A stretch of DNA of 64,000 nt from Pseudomonas canadensis (GTDB taxonomy: Bacteria > Pseudomonadota > Gammaproteobacteria > Pseudomonadales > Pseudomonadaceae): contig NZ_AYTD01000001.1 in the NCBI RefSeq assembly GCF_000503215.1, forward strand, positions 124,001-188,000. Direction: 5' to 3'. Of this stretch, positions 49,135 to 57,377 are shown one piece after another. The position numbers and the translations under genes were made by a program. How positions within the stretch are numbered: the first letter of the stretch is position 1; each line of letters opens with the position of its first letter. The notes beneath the pieces were generated by a model that ran no database searches, was not told the origin of the DNA, and worked only from the letters and a program-made list of their open reading frames with translations.

Positions 49135-50241
49135 ATGACCACCCTGCACAGCACCCCCCGCGCCGATGGCTTTCATATGCCTGCCGAATGGGCGCCACAG
49201 ACCCAGACCTGGATGATCTGGCCGGAGCGCCCGGATAACTGGCGCCTGGGTGGCAAACCCGCGCAAGCCGCTCATGTGGCGGTGGCCAAGGCCATTGCGC
49301 GTTTTGAGCCGGTCACCGTGGCGGTTTCCGCTGGCCAGTACGAAAACGCGCGCGCGCGCCTGGATGTGCCGAATATCCGCGTGGTGGAGATGTCCAGCGA
49401 TGACGCCTGGGTACGCGATACCGGCCCGACCTTCGTGATCAACAACAGCGGCGAAGTGCGCGGCGTGAACTGGGACTTCAACGCCTGGGGTGGTTTTGAC
49501 GGCGGTCTGTATTCGCCATGGAATCGCGACTCCCAAGTCGGCGGCAAGATTCTCGAAATCGAACGCGCTTCGCGCTATCGCACCGAAGGTTTTGTGCTGG
49601 AAGGCGGCTCGATCCATGTCGACGGCGAAGGCACCCTGATCACCACCGAGGAATGCCTGCTCAACCGCAATCGCAACCCGCACCTCGTCCGTGCCGAGAT
49701 CGAAGCGGTGCTGAGCGCCAACCTGGCTGTGGATAAGATCATCTGGTTGCCGGACGGCCTGTTCAACGACGAAACCGACGGTCATGTGGATAACTTCTGC
49801 TGCTACGTGCGCCCAGGCGAAGTGCTGCTGGCCTGGACCGACGACCCACAAGACCCGAACTATGCGCGCTGCCACGCTGCCATGGACGTGCTGCAAAGCA
49901 GCACCGACGCCCAGGGTCGCTCGTTCACAGTGCATAAAATGCCGATCCCAGGCCCGCTGTATGCGACCGAAGAAGAATGCGCCGGCGTTGACCCGGTTGA
50001 CGGTACCCAGGAACGTAATCCGACCGTGCGGTTGGCGGGTTCCTACGTCAACTTCCTGATCGTCAACGGTGGCATCATCGCGCCAAGCTTCGACGACCCG
50101 CTGGACAGCCAGGCCAAATCCATCCTGCAAGAGCTGTTCCCGCAGCATGAAGTGGTGATGGTGCCGGGCCGCGAACTGTTACTGGGCGGCGGCAACATCC
50201 ACTGCCTGACTCAACAACAGCCGGCCCCGCACAAAAATTGA
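49135..50241 (+). CDS. aguA: Agmatine deiminase
   Basis: Converts agmatine to N-carbamoylputrescine in the arginine decarboxylase route to polyamines. The guanidino-modifying residues are visible: [15 protein letters not shown], the catalytic histidine in [10 protein letters not shown], and the nucleophilic cysteine C357 in [11 protein letters not shown]. Length 368 aa. A strong GGAG ribosome-binding site precedes the ATG. aguB is not adjacent. A terminator follows at 50301. Confidence 0.94.
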   Translation: MTTLHSTPRADGFHMPAEWAPQTQTWMIWPERPDNWRLGGKPAQAAHVAVAKAIARFEPVTVAVSAGQYENARARLDVPNIRVVEMSSDDAWVRDTGPTFVINNSGEVRGVNWDFNAWGGFDGGLYSPWNRDSQVGGKILEIERASRYRTEGFVLEGGSIHVDGEGTLITTEECLLNRNRNPHLVRAEIEAVLSANLAVDKIIWLPDGLFNDETDGHVDNFCCYVRPGEVLLAWTDDPQDPNYARCHAAMDVLQSSTDAQGRSFTVHKMPIPGPLYATEEECAGVDPVDGTQERNPTVRLAGSYVNFLIVNGGIIAPSFDDPLDSQAKSILQELFPQHEVVMVPGRELLLGGGNIHCLTQQQPAPHKN

Positions 50242-50300
50242 GTGCAGTTGTAACAGCGCTATGAGGATGAACCGGCGTTGATCGGTTCAGTCCTCCACAA

Positions 50301-50337
50301 CAAGCCCGCGACCCAGACAGGTCGCGGGCTTTTTTGT
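50301..50337 (+). terminator. Terminator of aguA
   Basis: AAGCCCGCGACC and GGTCGCGGGCTT pair around CAGACA and are followed by TTTTTTG. Confidence 0.92.
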
Positions 50338-50475
50338 GTCCAAACGCCTATGGGCACGAGACATTGGCATAGCTCTTGTATCGCCGTTGTCACAGTGGCC
50401 CAAGGCGATGACTGCGCAGTTCTGTCATAAACCTTGAGTAAGTTAGCCGCTCACGCAGTAGGAGAGAGCGCTGAA

Positions 50476-50688
50476 ATGAATGCCGATATCAACCTGATGT
50501 ACACGCGCACGTTTCACCCTTTGCGGGTCAACGGCGACGCGATCCATGCGCTGGCGCTCTGGTTGAAGGAAAACGGCTCGCGACAGATCAGGCAACAGCC
50601 TGACTTGCGCTGCGTGATAAATGAACGTTACCCGGCGGGGTTGTTCAGTGAGGATGAAGTGCACGCGTTGTGCGAGTTGATGAACTGA
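50476..50688 (+). CDS. Small hypothetical protein
   Basis: A 70-aa protein starting at the ATG at 50476 (MNADINLMYTRTFHPLRVNG), with GGAGAG 9 bases upstream. The frame is open further upstream to 50434 but the ribosome-binding site favours this start. It is charged, predicted helical, and has no signal peptide or membrane segment. I do not recognise a family. Codon use is like the neighbours, so it is probably a genuine gene conserved in the group. Confidence 0.6.
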   Translation: MNADINLMYTRTFHPLRVNGDAIHALALWLKENGSRQIRQQPDLRCVINERYPAGLFSEDEVHALCELMN

Positions 50689-50693
50689 TGCAC

Positions 50694-50796
50694 TTGTAGG
50701 AGCGAGCTTGCTCGCGAAGGTCGCCAACGATAACGCAGCGATCCTGGTTAATCGCGGCGCTCTCGGGTTTTTCGCGAGAAAGCTCGCTCCTACAGG
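50694..50796. repeat. REPIN-type doublet, inverse copy of that at 38780
   Basis: TTGTAGGAGCGAGCTTGCTC at one end and GAAAGCTCGCTCCTACAGG at the other, with the shared centre CCAACGATAACGCAGCGATC in reverse orientation to the 38780 element. Confidence 0.85.
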
Positions 50797-50803
50797 AAGA
50801 CTT

Positions 50804-52891
50804 TTAGAAGCTGTAGGTAGCTGTCACCACCACACTACGCGGTTCCCCTGGCTGAATCTGCGCCACACTGGTCGCCGACGCGTAGTAGGTTTTATCCGCG
50901 ATGTTGTTCAGCGCCGCCCTCACGTCCCATTCCTTCTGACGAAACCCGGCCAACGCATCCCAACGACCATAACCCGGCAATACGACGGTGTTGAGGCTGT
51001 CGGCGTAACGGTCGCCCACCAGCGTCAGGCCGGTTTCTGCGTACCAGCCCATCTCTGGCTTCCAGGTGATGAACACACTGGCATTGCGCTTGGCCACATC
51101 GCTGACGCGTTTGCCTTCGAAGCCGTTGTTGTCCTTCTCGACCTTGGCATCCTGCAGGCCGACACCGCCGCGCACATACCAATTGCCGACGATCTTGCCG
51201 GTGGCGGTCAGCTCCACGCCACGTGAGCGCTGCAAGCCGCTGAGCAGGGTGATGGTACGGTCCAGCGGGTCGCTGGTGCGGCGGTTGTAGAGTTCCAGCT
51301 CGTACACCGCCAGGGTGGTGCTCAGGCGGTCGTCGAGCCAGTCGCTCTTGACGCCGATTTCCTTCTGCTTGGTCAGCTCCGGGCTCAGGTCGTTGACGCT
51401 GCCGGCAGCGTTGGGAGTGATACCGATCAAGCCACCGCCCGCAGGCGAAAATGTCTTGCTCCACGATGCGTAGAACGAGTGATGTTCCAGCGGCGTCCAG
51501 ACCAGGCCAAAGCGCGGGCTGGTGCTGTGGCTTTTGACGTCCTGTTGGGTGTTGAGCAACTTGTTCTTGGTGTCGACTTCAAAGCGGTCGTAACGCAGGC
51601 CGGCCAGGACTTGCCAATGATCATTCAGGCGCAGTTGATCCTGCACATAAAGGGCACGGCTTTCGACTTCGGTGTGGTTGTTACTCGACACGCTCATACG
51701 GCCGGTGTGGCTGAGGTTACGGTTGGGTTGGTTGAGGTCCAGGCTCGGCACGGCCTGACCGCCTCTACTGACGGCAGTGGCGGTGTACAGCTTCGGATCG
51801 CGGCGCTGGCTGCCCAGTTCGAGGCCGGTAAGCAGGCGGTGCTCCAGGCCGTAGGTGCTGAAGCCACCTTCCAGCTCGACGTTGTTGAAGATGTTGAGGG
51901 TGTTCAGGTCTTGCTGCCAGCGTTGGCGTGTGACGCTGTTGTTCGCCGGCACATAGGCGGTTTGGTAGGTATTGTCGAAATCACTGTCGAGCTTGAACAC
52001 ACCGAGTGTCTGGCGCAGTTGCCAGTTGTCGTTGAGCTCATAGGCCAGTTTGGAGCGCAGCGACTGGGATTTGTCGTCGATGTAGTCGCGGTTATCAAAA
52101 TAGGTGGTGCTGCGGCTCACATCGGCTGGTCGGCCGTTAACCCCCGGAATGCCACGGTCCGGCGTGCGGTTGTAGCGGCTGTATTCGTATTGCACCAGCC
52201 AGTTAAGGTCCGGCGTGAGCTGCCAACTCATGGACGGTGCGAACAGCTGGCGATTGCCGCTGACGCCGTCGCGAAAGCTGTTGTTGTCCTGGTTGCCCAT
52301 GTTCAGGCGCAGGCTGATGTTATCGGTGGGGTCGGTGCTGAGGTCGGCATACAAGCTACGCAGATCGTTGCTGCCGCCCTGCGCCTCGATACTCGATTTA
52401 TGCCCGGCCACAGGCAGTTTGCTCACGCGGTTGACGATCCCTCCCTGACCGCCTCGCCCGTAGAGTACGGCTGCCGGCCCCTTGAGCACTTCAATGCGCT
52501 CGATGTTGTGCAAGTCGCGCACATATTGGCTGTCGTCGCGAATGCCATCCAGATAGAAGTCATTGCTCGCGTCGAAACCGCGGATGCGCAAGCTGTCGAA
52601 GCGGGTGTCGGCGCCGCTGCTGACGTTAGGGATGCCGCTCAATGCCTGGCCGAGGTCATTGGTGCCGTAGGAGCGCAGGCTTTCGGTTTTCACGGAGTCG
52701 ATCGCCTGGGGCACATACCGCACAGGTGTGGCGGTGCGGGTGGCGGTGCTGGTTTCCTTGATGCGCGGGTCGTCTTCGTCAGCTTCGGCGCTGATCGACG
52801 TTTCGGGCAAGGTCGTGGCCGCACAGGCAAAACCGGCAGACAGCAGAACGGAAAGCCCAAGGGTGATGGGCGTTAGGCGAGGGGCAGGCAT
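50804..52891 (-). CDS. TonB-dependent siderophore receptor
   Basis: Outer membrane receptor for a ferric siderophore. The signal peptide ends near AGFACA. The plug domain contains ETSTATRTATPVRYVPQAID, then LRIRGFDASNDFYLDGIRD and ERIEVLKGPAAVLYGRGG, and a 22-strand barrel follows, ending PRSVVVTATYSF. The N-terminal signalling domain of FpvA-like receptors is absent, so there is no transmembrane sigma control. I chose the ATG at 52891 (695 aa), because the longer frame starts inside the putative Fur box; the chosen start has no clear ribosome-binding site. Ligand unknown; the plug resembles FiuA/Fiu-type catecholate or hydroxamate receptors. Confidence 0.85.
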   Translation of the reverse strand: MPAPRLTPITLGLSVLLSAGFACAATTLPETSISAEADEDDPRIKETSTATRTATPVRYVPQAIDSVKTESLRSYGTNDLGQALSGIPNVSSGADTRFDSLRIRGFDASNDFYLDGIRDDSQYVRDLHNIERIEVLKGPAAVLYGRGGQGGIVNRVSKLPVAGHKSSIEAQGGSNDLRSLYADLSTDPTDNISLRLNMGNQDNNSFRDGVSGNRQLFAPSMSWQLTPDLNWLVQYEYSRYNRTPDRGIPGVNGRPADVSRSTTYFDNRDYIDDKSQSLRSKLAYELNDNWQLRQTLGVFKLDSDFDNTYQTAYVPANNSVTRQRWQQDLNTLNIFNNVELEGGFSTYGLEHRLLTGLELGSQRRDPKLYTATAVSRGGQAVPSLDLNQPNRNLSHTGRMSVSSNNHTEVESRALYVQDQLRLNDHWQVLAGLRYDRFEVDTKNKLLNTQQDVKSHSTSPRFGLVWTPLEHHSFYASWSKTFSPAGGGLIGITPNAAGSVNDLSPELTKQKEIGVKSDWLDDRLSTTLAVYELELYNRRTSDPLDRTITLLSGLQRSRGVELTATGKIVGNWYVRGGVGLQDAKVEKDNNGFEGKRVSDVAKRNASVFITWKPEMGWYAETGLTLVGDRYADSLNTVVLPGYGRWDALAGFRQKEWDVRAALNNIADKTYYASATSVAQIQPGEPRSVVVTATYSF

Positions 52892-52936
52892 GGAGGAATG
52901 TATCCGAATTGTTAGGGAGGAAAAATGCGCGTTAAT

Positions 52937-52955
52937 GGTAATGCTTTGCATTTGC
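52937..52955. promoter_or_regulatory. Candidate Fur box upstream of the siderophore receptor
   Basis: GGTAATGCTTTGCATTTGC matches 12 of 19 positions of the GATAATGATAATCATTATC consensus, with a strong inner AATGC-TTT-GCATT inverted repeat. It is 46-64 bp upstream of the receptor start. Iron repression would be expected. Confidence 0.5.
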
Positions 52956-53103
52956 GCGCGTTATCCATTACCAAACGTATCGGCTTTGAAATGTGTTACG
53001 AGATGTGTTTTTTGCCGTTTTGCGTGCGGTTTTTTGTCGCTTACAGGACTGCTGTAGGCGCTTGCTTAGAATTATTTCGCCTAAATACAGACGATTCGCG
53101 AAA

Positions 53104-53133
53104 TTGACACATAGTTCCGGGCGCGACTAGGAT
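53104..53133 (+). promoter_or_regulatory. Sigma-70-type promoter with an operator-like repeat
   Basis: TTGACA (53104-53109) and TAGGAT (53128-53133) are spaced by 18 bp. An exact inverted repeat GGGCGC/GCGCCC (53119-53124 and 53135-53140) straddles the -10 box. Transcription would start near 53140. Confidence 0.55.
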
Positions 53134-53139
53134 TGCGCC

Positions 53140-53220
53140 CAACGCCTGTGGCTAACCGCCATGACTCATCCAATAAAAAAGGCCCGCGGCCTGTTAAGTC
53201 GTCCGCGGGCCTTCTTTTTT
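53140..53220 (+). ncRNA. Candidate short transcript or attenuated leader
   Basis: From the predicted start near 53140 to the T-run at 53220 is about 80 nt. It ends in a strong hairpin, GGCCCGCGG (53181-53189) with CCGCGGGCC (53203-53211), and TTCTTTTTT. There is no reading frame of note inside. It could be a small RNA or the terminated leader of the porin gene 84 bp downstream. The transcript is not proven; the evidence is promoter plus terminator spacing. Confidence 0.4.
53179..53220 (+). terminator. Terminator hairpin in the oprD leader
   Basis: The 9-bp GC stem (11 bp with AA/TT) has T-rich sequence on the plus strand and A-rich sequence on the other side, so it may act in both directions although the flanking genes are divergent. 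Confidence 0.75.
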
Positions 53221-53303
53221 CCGGAATAAGTCGACACCAGAAAAAGCGACACGGAGCCTGGTGTCACAGCGCGTACTCAACCAGGAATAAGGAATACAAG
53301 AAA

Positions 53304-54620
53304 ATGTTGAAGCAACGGATGAGTCTGATCGCTCTGGGGATTTTGAGCGCATCGACAGCAATGGCAAACGACCAGGACCAGTCCAAGGGTTTTATCGAAG
53401 ACAGCCACCTGAACATTGCCGCACGTAACGCCTACATCAGCCGTGACTACAAGAACGGCAAGCAAGACAAAGCCGAGTGGGGCCAAGGCTTCATCGGCAA
53501 GCTCGAGTCCGGCTTCACCCAAGGCACCGTCGGTGTGGGTGTGGACGTGATCGGCCAATACGCTATTCGTCTGGACGGCGGTAAAGGCCGTGCCGGCGCT
53601 GGCGGTATCGACTTCTTCAAACAGGGCAATGGCACCACCAACCCTGATGGCTCGAACAACCCTGGCTCGGCACCACACGACCTGGCCAAGGGCGGCGCTG
53701 CCGTGAAGTTCCGCGTTTCCAACACCGTGCTCAAGTACGGTGATCAGTTCCCGGCCGTGCCTGTGCTGCAGTACGACAACTCCCGTCTGTTGTCGGAAAC
53801 CTACACCGGTACCTCGATCGTTTCCAAAGAGATCGCCGGTCTGCAACTGGACGCAGGTCACTTCACCAAAGAAGCCCGCAAGAGCATGGAAGGCACCGAC
53901 AGCGGTCGCCTGAAAAGCATCGACTACATCGGTGGTAGCTACAAATTCACCGAGAGCCTGTCGGCCGCGCTGTACGCCTCCGACATGCAGGACGTGCTGA
54001 AGAAGCAATACGTCAACGTCAACTACGTGCTGGCCCTGCCAGAGAAGCAGTCGCTGACCTTTGACTTCAACGGCTACAAAACCAAGCTGGACCGCAGCTT
54101 CGCCCTGGAAAACCAGAAAGACGCTGACGCCCGTGACAACAAGATCTGGAGCCTGGGCGCTACGTGGGCTGTCGGCCCGCATAGCTTCACCGTCGCGCAC
54201 CAGCGCAGCACCGGCGACACCGGTTACCTCTACGGCGGATACCGCAACGCTGGCGGCATCGGCGACGGTGGTAACACCATCTTGCTGGCCAACTCCTACT
54301 GGTCCGACTTCAACGGCAAGGACGAGCGTTCGTGGCAGCTTGGCTACGGCATCGACTTCGCCACCTTCGGCGTACCAGGCCTGACCTACAACGTTGCCTA
54401 CGTTCGCGGTACCAACATCGACGACGGTACCAACCGCGGCGACGGCACCGAGCGTGAGATCTGGAACCAGTTCAAGTACGTGGTCCAGAGCGGTCCAGCC
54501 AAAGACTTGAGCCTGCGTGCTCGCGCCTCCTGGCTGCGTGTCTCCAACAACGCTGACCAGTACAACGTAGGCGGTAACGAAATCCGTCTGTTCGCCGACT
54601 ACCCGATCAACGTTTTCTAA
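53304..54620 (+). CDS. OprD-family outer membrane porin (second copy)
   Basis: Substrate-specific porin of 438 aa from the ATG at 53304 (MLKQRMSLIALG), with AAGGA 9 bases upstream; the long upstream frame crosses the terminator and is not translated. The signal peptide ends at TAMA. The mature protein opens with GFIEDSHLNIAARNAYISRD and keeps the family KAEWGQGFIGKLESGFTQG segment and the DGGKGRAG loop. It ends in a strand IRLFADYPINVF. Codon bias is strong, which suggests high expression. Basic amino acid or related uptake is possible but not shown. Confidence 0.9.
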   Translation: MLKQRMSLIALGILSASTAMANDQDQSKGFIEDSHLNIAARNAYISRDYKNGKQDKAEWGQGFIGKLESGFTQGTVGVGVDVIGQYAIRLDGGKGRAGAGGIDFFKQGNGTTNPDGSNNPGSAPHDLAKGGAAVKFRVSNTVLKYGDQFPAVPVLQYDNSRLLSETYTGTSIVSKEIAGLQLDAGHFTKEARKSMEGTDSGRLKSIDYIGGSYKFTESLSAALYASDMQDVLKKQYVNVNYVLALPEKQSLTFDFNGYKTKLDRSFALENQKDADARDNKIWSLGATWAVGPHSFTVAHQRSTGDTGYLYGGYRNAGGIGDGGNTILLANSYWSDFNGKDERSWQLGYGIDFATFGVPGLTYNVAYVRGTNIDDGTNRGDGTEREIWNQFKYVVQSGPAKDLSLRARASWLRVSNNADQYNVGGNEIRLFADYPINVF

Positions 54621-54655
54621 TTGATCCGACGTCGCGCCTGATTCCGGGCGATAAA

Positions 54656-54682
54656 AAACCCCGACTGGTTCGGGGTTTTTTT
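54656..54682 (+). terminator. Terminator of the OprD-type porin
   Basis: AAACCCCGAC and TTCGGGGTTT form a stem around TGG, followed by TTTTTA. Confidence 0.9.
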
Positions 54683-54824
54683 ATGCCTGGCATTCCAGCG
54701 CTGTCTTGTTACACCGCAGTACGAATGAAGTACCCGGCCCCGTCTTTATCCCCTCCCGACGCAAGCCTAAATTGACCCCACTGCCCGCCCATCACCCCGA
54801 TGGCCGGCCACTGGAGTCATTGCC

Positions 54825-55028
54825 ATGCCCTTTGTCAGCCTGCGCATCACCCGTGACGGCGTTACCCCGGAGCAAAAAGCCCAGGTCATCGCCGAGTTCA
54901 CCGAAACCCTCGAACGCGTCCTGCACAAACGCCCGGACCTGACCCACATCGTCATCGAAGAAGTCGATACCGATAACTGGGGCTACGCCGGAATCACCAC
55001 CACCGAATACCGCAAATCCCAAGCCTGA
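54825..55028 (+). CDS. 4-oxalocrotonate tautomerase-type protein
   Basis: A 67-aa tautomerase. The amino-terminal proline needed for catalysis follows the initiator (MPFVSLRITRDGVTPEQKAQ). A LTHIVIEEVDTDNWG segment and an acidic tail are as in the 4-OT/DmpI group. It lies 20 bp upstream of the SDR gene on the same strand, so the two form a probable operon. Confidence 0.85.
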   Translation: MPFVSLRITRDGVTPEQKAQVIAEFTETLERVLHKRPDLTHIVIEEVDTDNWGYAGITTTEYRKSQA

Positions 55029-55048
55029 ATCCCTACCGGAGAACTCTC

Positions 55049-55750
55049 ATGAAAAAAGTCGTCATCATCACCGGCGCGTCCCAAGGTATCGGCGCCGCCG
55101 TGGTCCAGGCCTACCGCGCTTTGGATTACCGGGTCGTCGCCACTTCGCGCTCGATCCAACCGTCCACCGACCCGGACATCCTTACCGTCGCCGGCGACAT
55201 CGCTGACCCGGCCACCGCCCAGCGCGTCATCCGCGAAACCCTGGCCACCTTCGGGCGCATCGACAGCCTGATCAACAACGCCGGTATTTTTATCGCCAAG
55301 CCCTTCACGGCCTACACCCAGGAGGACTACGCCAATGTGCTCGCGGTGAACCTCAACGGCTTCTTCTACATCACCCAACTCGCCATTGCCGAGATGGAAA
55401 AGAACAACGCTGGCCATATCGTCAACGTCACCACCAGCCTGGCGGACCACGCAATCCACGGCGTGCCATCGGTACTCGCCAACCTCACCAAAGGTGGGCT
55501 GAACTCAGCGACCAAGTCCCTGGCGATTGAGTACGCCAAGCGTGGCATCCGGGTGAACGCGGTGAGCCCAGGGATCATCAAGACGCCGATGCACAGCGAA
55601 GAAACCCACGCGGCGCTCGGGCAATTGCATCCGGTCGGGCATATGGGGGAGGTGAGTGACATCGCCCAGGCGATCGTCTATCTGGAGCGCGCTGGGTTTG
55701 TCACCGGCGAGATTCTGCATGTCGACGGTGGGCAAAGCGCGGGTCATTGA
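55049..55750 (+). CDS. SDR-family protein, probably catalytically atypical
   Basis: Short-chain dehydrogenase fold of 233 aa. The nucleotide motif TGASQGIG is at residues 9-16, NNAG at about 76-79, and the catalytic-region serine is S130 in NVTTSLAD. At the position of the essential YxxxK tyrosine the sequence has A144 (SVLANLTKGG, lysine K148), so the usual proton donor is missing. The C-terminal AVSPGIIKTPM and LHVDGGQSAG are normal. The GAGAACTCTC start region is preceded by GGAG. Activity cannot be assumed. Confidence 0.85.
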   Translation: MKKVVIITGASQGIGAAVVQAYRALDYRVVATSRSIQPSTDPDILTVAGDIADPATAQRVIRETLATFGRIDSLINNAGIFIAKPFTAYTQEDYANVLAVNLNGFFYITQLAIAEMEKNNAGHIVNVTTSLADHAIHGVPSVLANLTKGGLNSATKSLAIEYAKRGIRVNAVSPGIIKTPMHSEETHAALGQLHPVGHMGEVSDIAQAIVYLERAGFVTGEILHVDGGQSAGH

Positions 55751-55765
55751 TGAACACGTCCCAGC

Positions 55766-56026
55766 CTACCCCGGCCGGGCGTTATCCTCCCGTGGCGAGC
55801 GACCAAAAAAGGCTTTGTAGGCGCGGCTGAACGCCGCCTCGGACTCATAGCCAATCGCAAAGCCAATTTCGCCGATACGAGCGTTCTGTCTGGACAGCAT
55901 GGTTTTCGCCAAGGTCAGCCGCCATTCATTCTGATAACGCAACGGCGAGCGCCCGACCAGCGTGCTGAAGCGTTCGCAGAAGTTCGACCGTGACATGCCC
56001 GCAATCTCCGCCAGCGCGTCGATACC
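55766..56026 (-). pseudogene. AraC-type regulator, C-terminal fragment truncated by the island
   Basis: Helix-turn-helix part of an AraC-type protein: LAEIAGMSRSNFCERFSTLV, then SPLRYQNEWRLTLAKTML and IGEIGFAIGYESEAAFSRAY, ending KAFFGRSPRED. The cupin-like effector part is gone. Homology stops near 56026, exactly where the opposite strand begins to encode a phage terminase end. The neighbouring SDR and tautomerase could have been its targets. Any translated product would only include the DNA-binding half. Confidence 0.8.
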
Positions 56027-56138
56027 GACGCCACCGGCCACGCCGACATCGCCTGGGCGGTGATGCACGCCCTGGCCCACGAACCCCTCAACGTCCACAA
56101 AAAGCGGCGCAGCCGCTGGTCCACCCTCGAAGGCAGCC
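56021..56138 (+). pseudogene. P2-like terminase large subunit (gpP), C-terminal fragment
   Basis: The plus strand encodes TDATGHADIAWAVMHALAHE followed by PLN and a basic KKRRSRWS tail, the usual end of P2-type terminase ATPase subunits. There is no stop in this frame before the portal gene, and the ATG of the portal lies in another frame with a TGA overlapping it, so a one-base shift probably occurred. Everything before residue TDATG is missing. In P2, gpP directly precedes gpQ in one operon, as here. Confidence 0.7.
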
Positions 56139-57131
56139 ATGAACGATCACGCGCCACCGGCTACTCCCCGCAAGGTAAAAACATTCAGCTTCGGTGCGCC
56201 CGAGTCGGTACTGACCGGCCACCTGGGCGAATACATGGGCGTGTTCGCCAGCGACGATGGCCAGCTCTACACCCCGCCCGAATCCCGCACGGGGCTGGCC
56301 AAACTGCTACGCGCCAACGCCCACCACGGCACCATCCCGCGCTTCAAACGCAACCTGCTGCTGCGTGACTTCATCCCCTCGGCCGGGTGCAGCACGCAGA
56401 CCATGGGGCGTGCGGCGCTGGATTTTATGGTGTTTGGGGAGGGGTACTTTCAGCGCAGAACCAACGTGCTGGGGCATGTTCTGGAGCTGGAGCACCTGCC
56501 GGCTTTGAACATGCGCAGAAAGGTCGGCGGCGGGTTTGTGATGCTGCTGCCGGGCGGCAAGCAGATCGAGTTTGACGAGGACCAGGTGGAACACGTGATG
56601 GACTACGACGTGGAACAGAACATCTACGGCGTACCTGACTACCTGGGAGGGATGCATGCGCTGTTGCTCAATGAGTCGGCCACGTTGTTTCGGCGCCGGT
56701 ACTACAACAACGGCGCGCATGCGGGGTTCATCTTCTACACCAATGACCCGAACCTGTCCGAGGCGGATGAGGAACGCATGCAGGCGCAGATTGGGGCGAG
56801 TAAGGGCGTGGGGAATTTTCGGTCGTTGTTTGTGAACATTCCGGGGGGCGGGGATAAGGCGATTCAGATTATTCCGGTGGGGGATATTGCGACGAAGGAT
56901 GAGTTTGAACGGATCAAGAACATCACCCGTAACGACGTGATCGCGGCGTGGCGGATGAACCCGGCGCTGGCGGGGTGCATGCCGGAGAATGCGGCGGGGT
57001 TTGGGGATGTGGAAAAGATTGATCGGGTGTATATGAATAATGAGATAAGGCCGATTAGGCAGTTGTTTTTGCAGGTGTACACACGTCTGAGGCAAGACCG
57101 AGAAATTAGCTGGAAATCCAGTGTTTTATGA
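56139..57131 (+). CDS. P2-like phage portal protein (gpQ)
   Basis: Portal protein that forms the DNA entry ring of P2-like capsids. Recognisable blocks are TFSFGAPESVLTGHLGEYMG near the N-terminus, MGRAALDFMVFGEGYFQRR, and the late region NITRNDVIAAWRMNPALAGC. Length 330 aa, close to P2 gpQ (344). The end is altered: after RVYMNNEIRPIRQLF the last 20 residues (YTRLRQDREISWKSSVL) do not resemble the family. It is probably not functional alone, since the rest of the capsid operon is absent. Possible start at the ATG sharing bases with the terminase end. Confidence 0.82.
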   Translation: MNDHAPPATPRKVKTFSFGAPESVLTGHLGEYMGVFASDDGQLYTPPESRTGLAKLLRANAHHGTIPRFKRNLLLRDFIPSAGCSTQTMGRAALDFMVFGEGYFQRRTNVLGHVLELEHLPALNMRRKVGGGFVMLLPGGKQIEFDEDQVEHVMDYDVEQNIYGVPDYLGGMHALLLNESATLFRRRYYNNGAHAGFIFYTNDPNLSEADEERMQAQIGASKGVGNFRSLFVNIPGGGDKAIQIIPVGDIATKDEFERIKNITRNDVIAAWRMNPALAGCMPENAAGFGDVEKIDRVYMNNEIRPIRQLFLQVYTRLRQDREISWKSSVL

Positions 57132-57377
57132 ATTTTACTACAAGGATAACAGGAGCGTAATTTCCTAAATTTTATCGGTTTTCTGGAAGTTAATTGGTCA
57201 TATTGTTGATTGTTTGCTGATAGTTCTTACGTGCGTTGCGTCGCATTTGTACTAGTAGGCAGATCATTGAAAGCTGTAGTAATATGTATTTCGATGAATG
57301 GCTCTGGCAGTCAGTAGTCTACACGCATGGGATACGCTCACGTCCCTAATGTAAATGCTCAAAAATAGGTGGTAGTC
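57132..57377. other. AT-rich spacer between portal and bacteriocin immunity gene
   Basis: No reading frame that I can support and no clear cos sequence. It has marked A/T content compared with the flanking core genome and probably contains the promoter of the immunity gene. Confidence 0.4.

Noticed and set aside
52925..53107. 60-aa plus-strand ORF behind a good AGGGAGG ribosome-binding site, opposite the receptor leader
   Set aside because: It lies over the putative Fur box and receptor promoter, has many cysteines and aromatic residues and no family character. Probably chance.
57132..57377. Possible cos site after the portal gene
   Set aside because: P2 has cos next to Q, but I could not find a matching GC-rich cos-like sequence in this AT-rich spacer.
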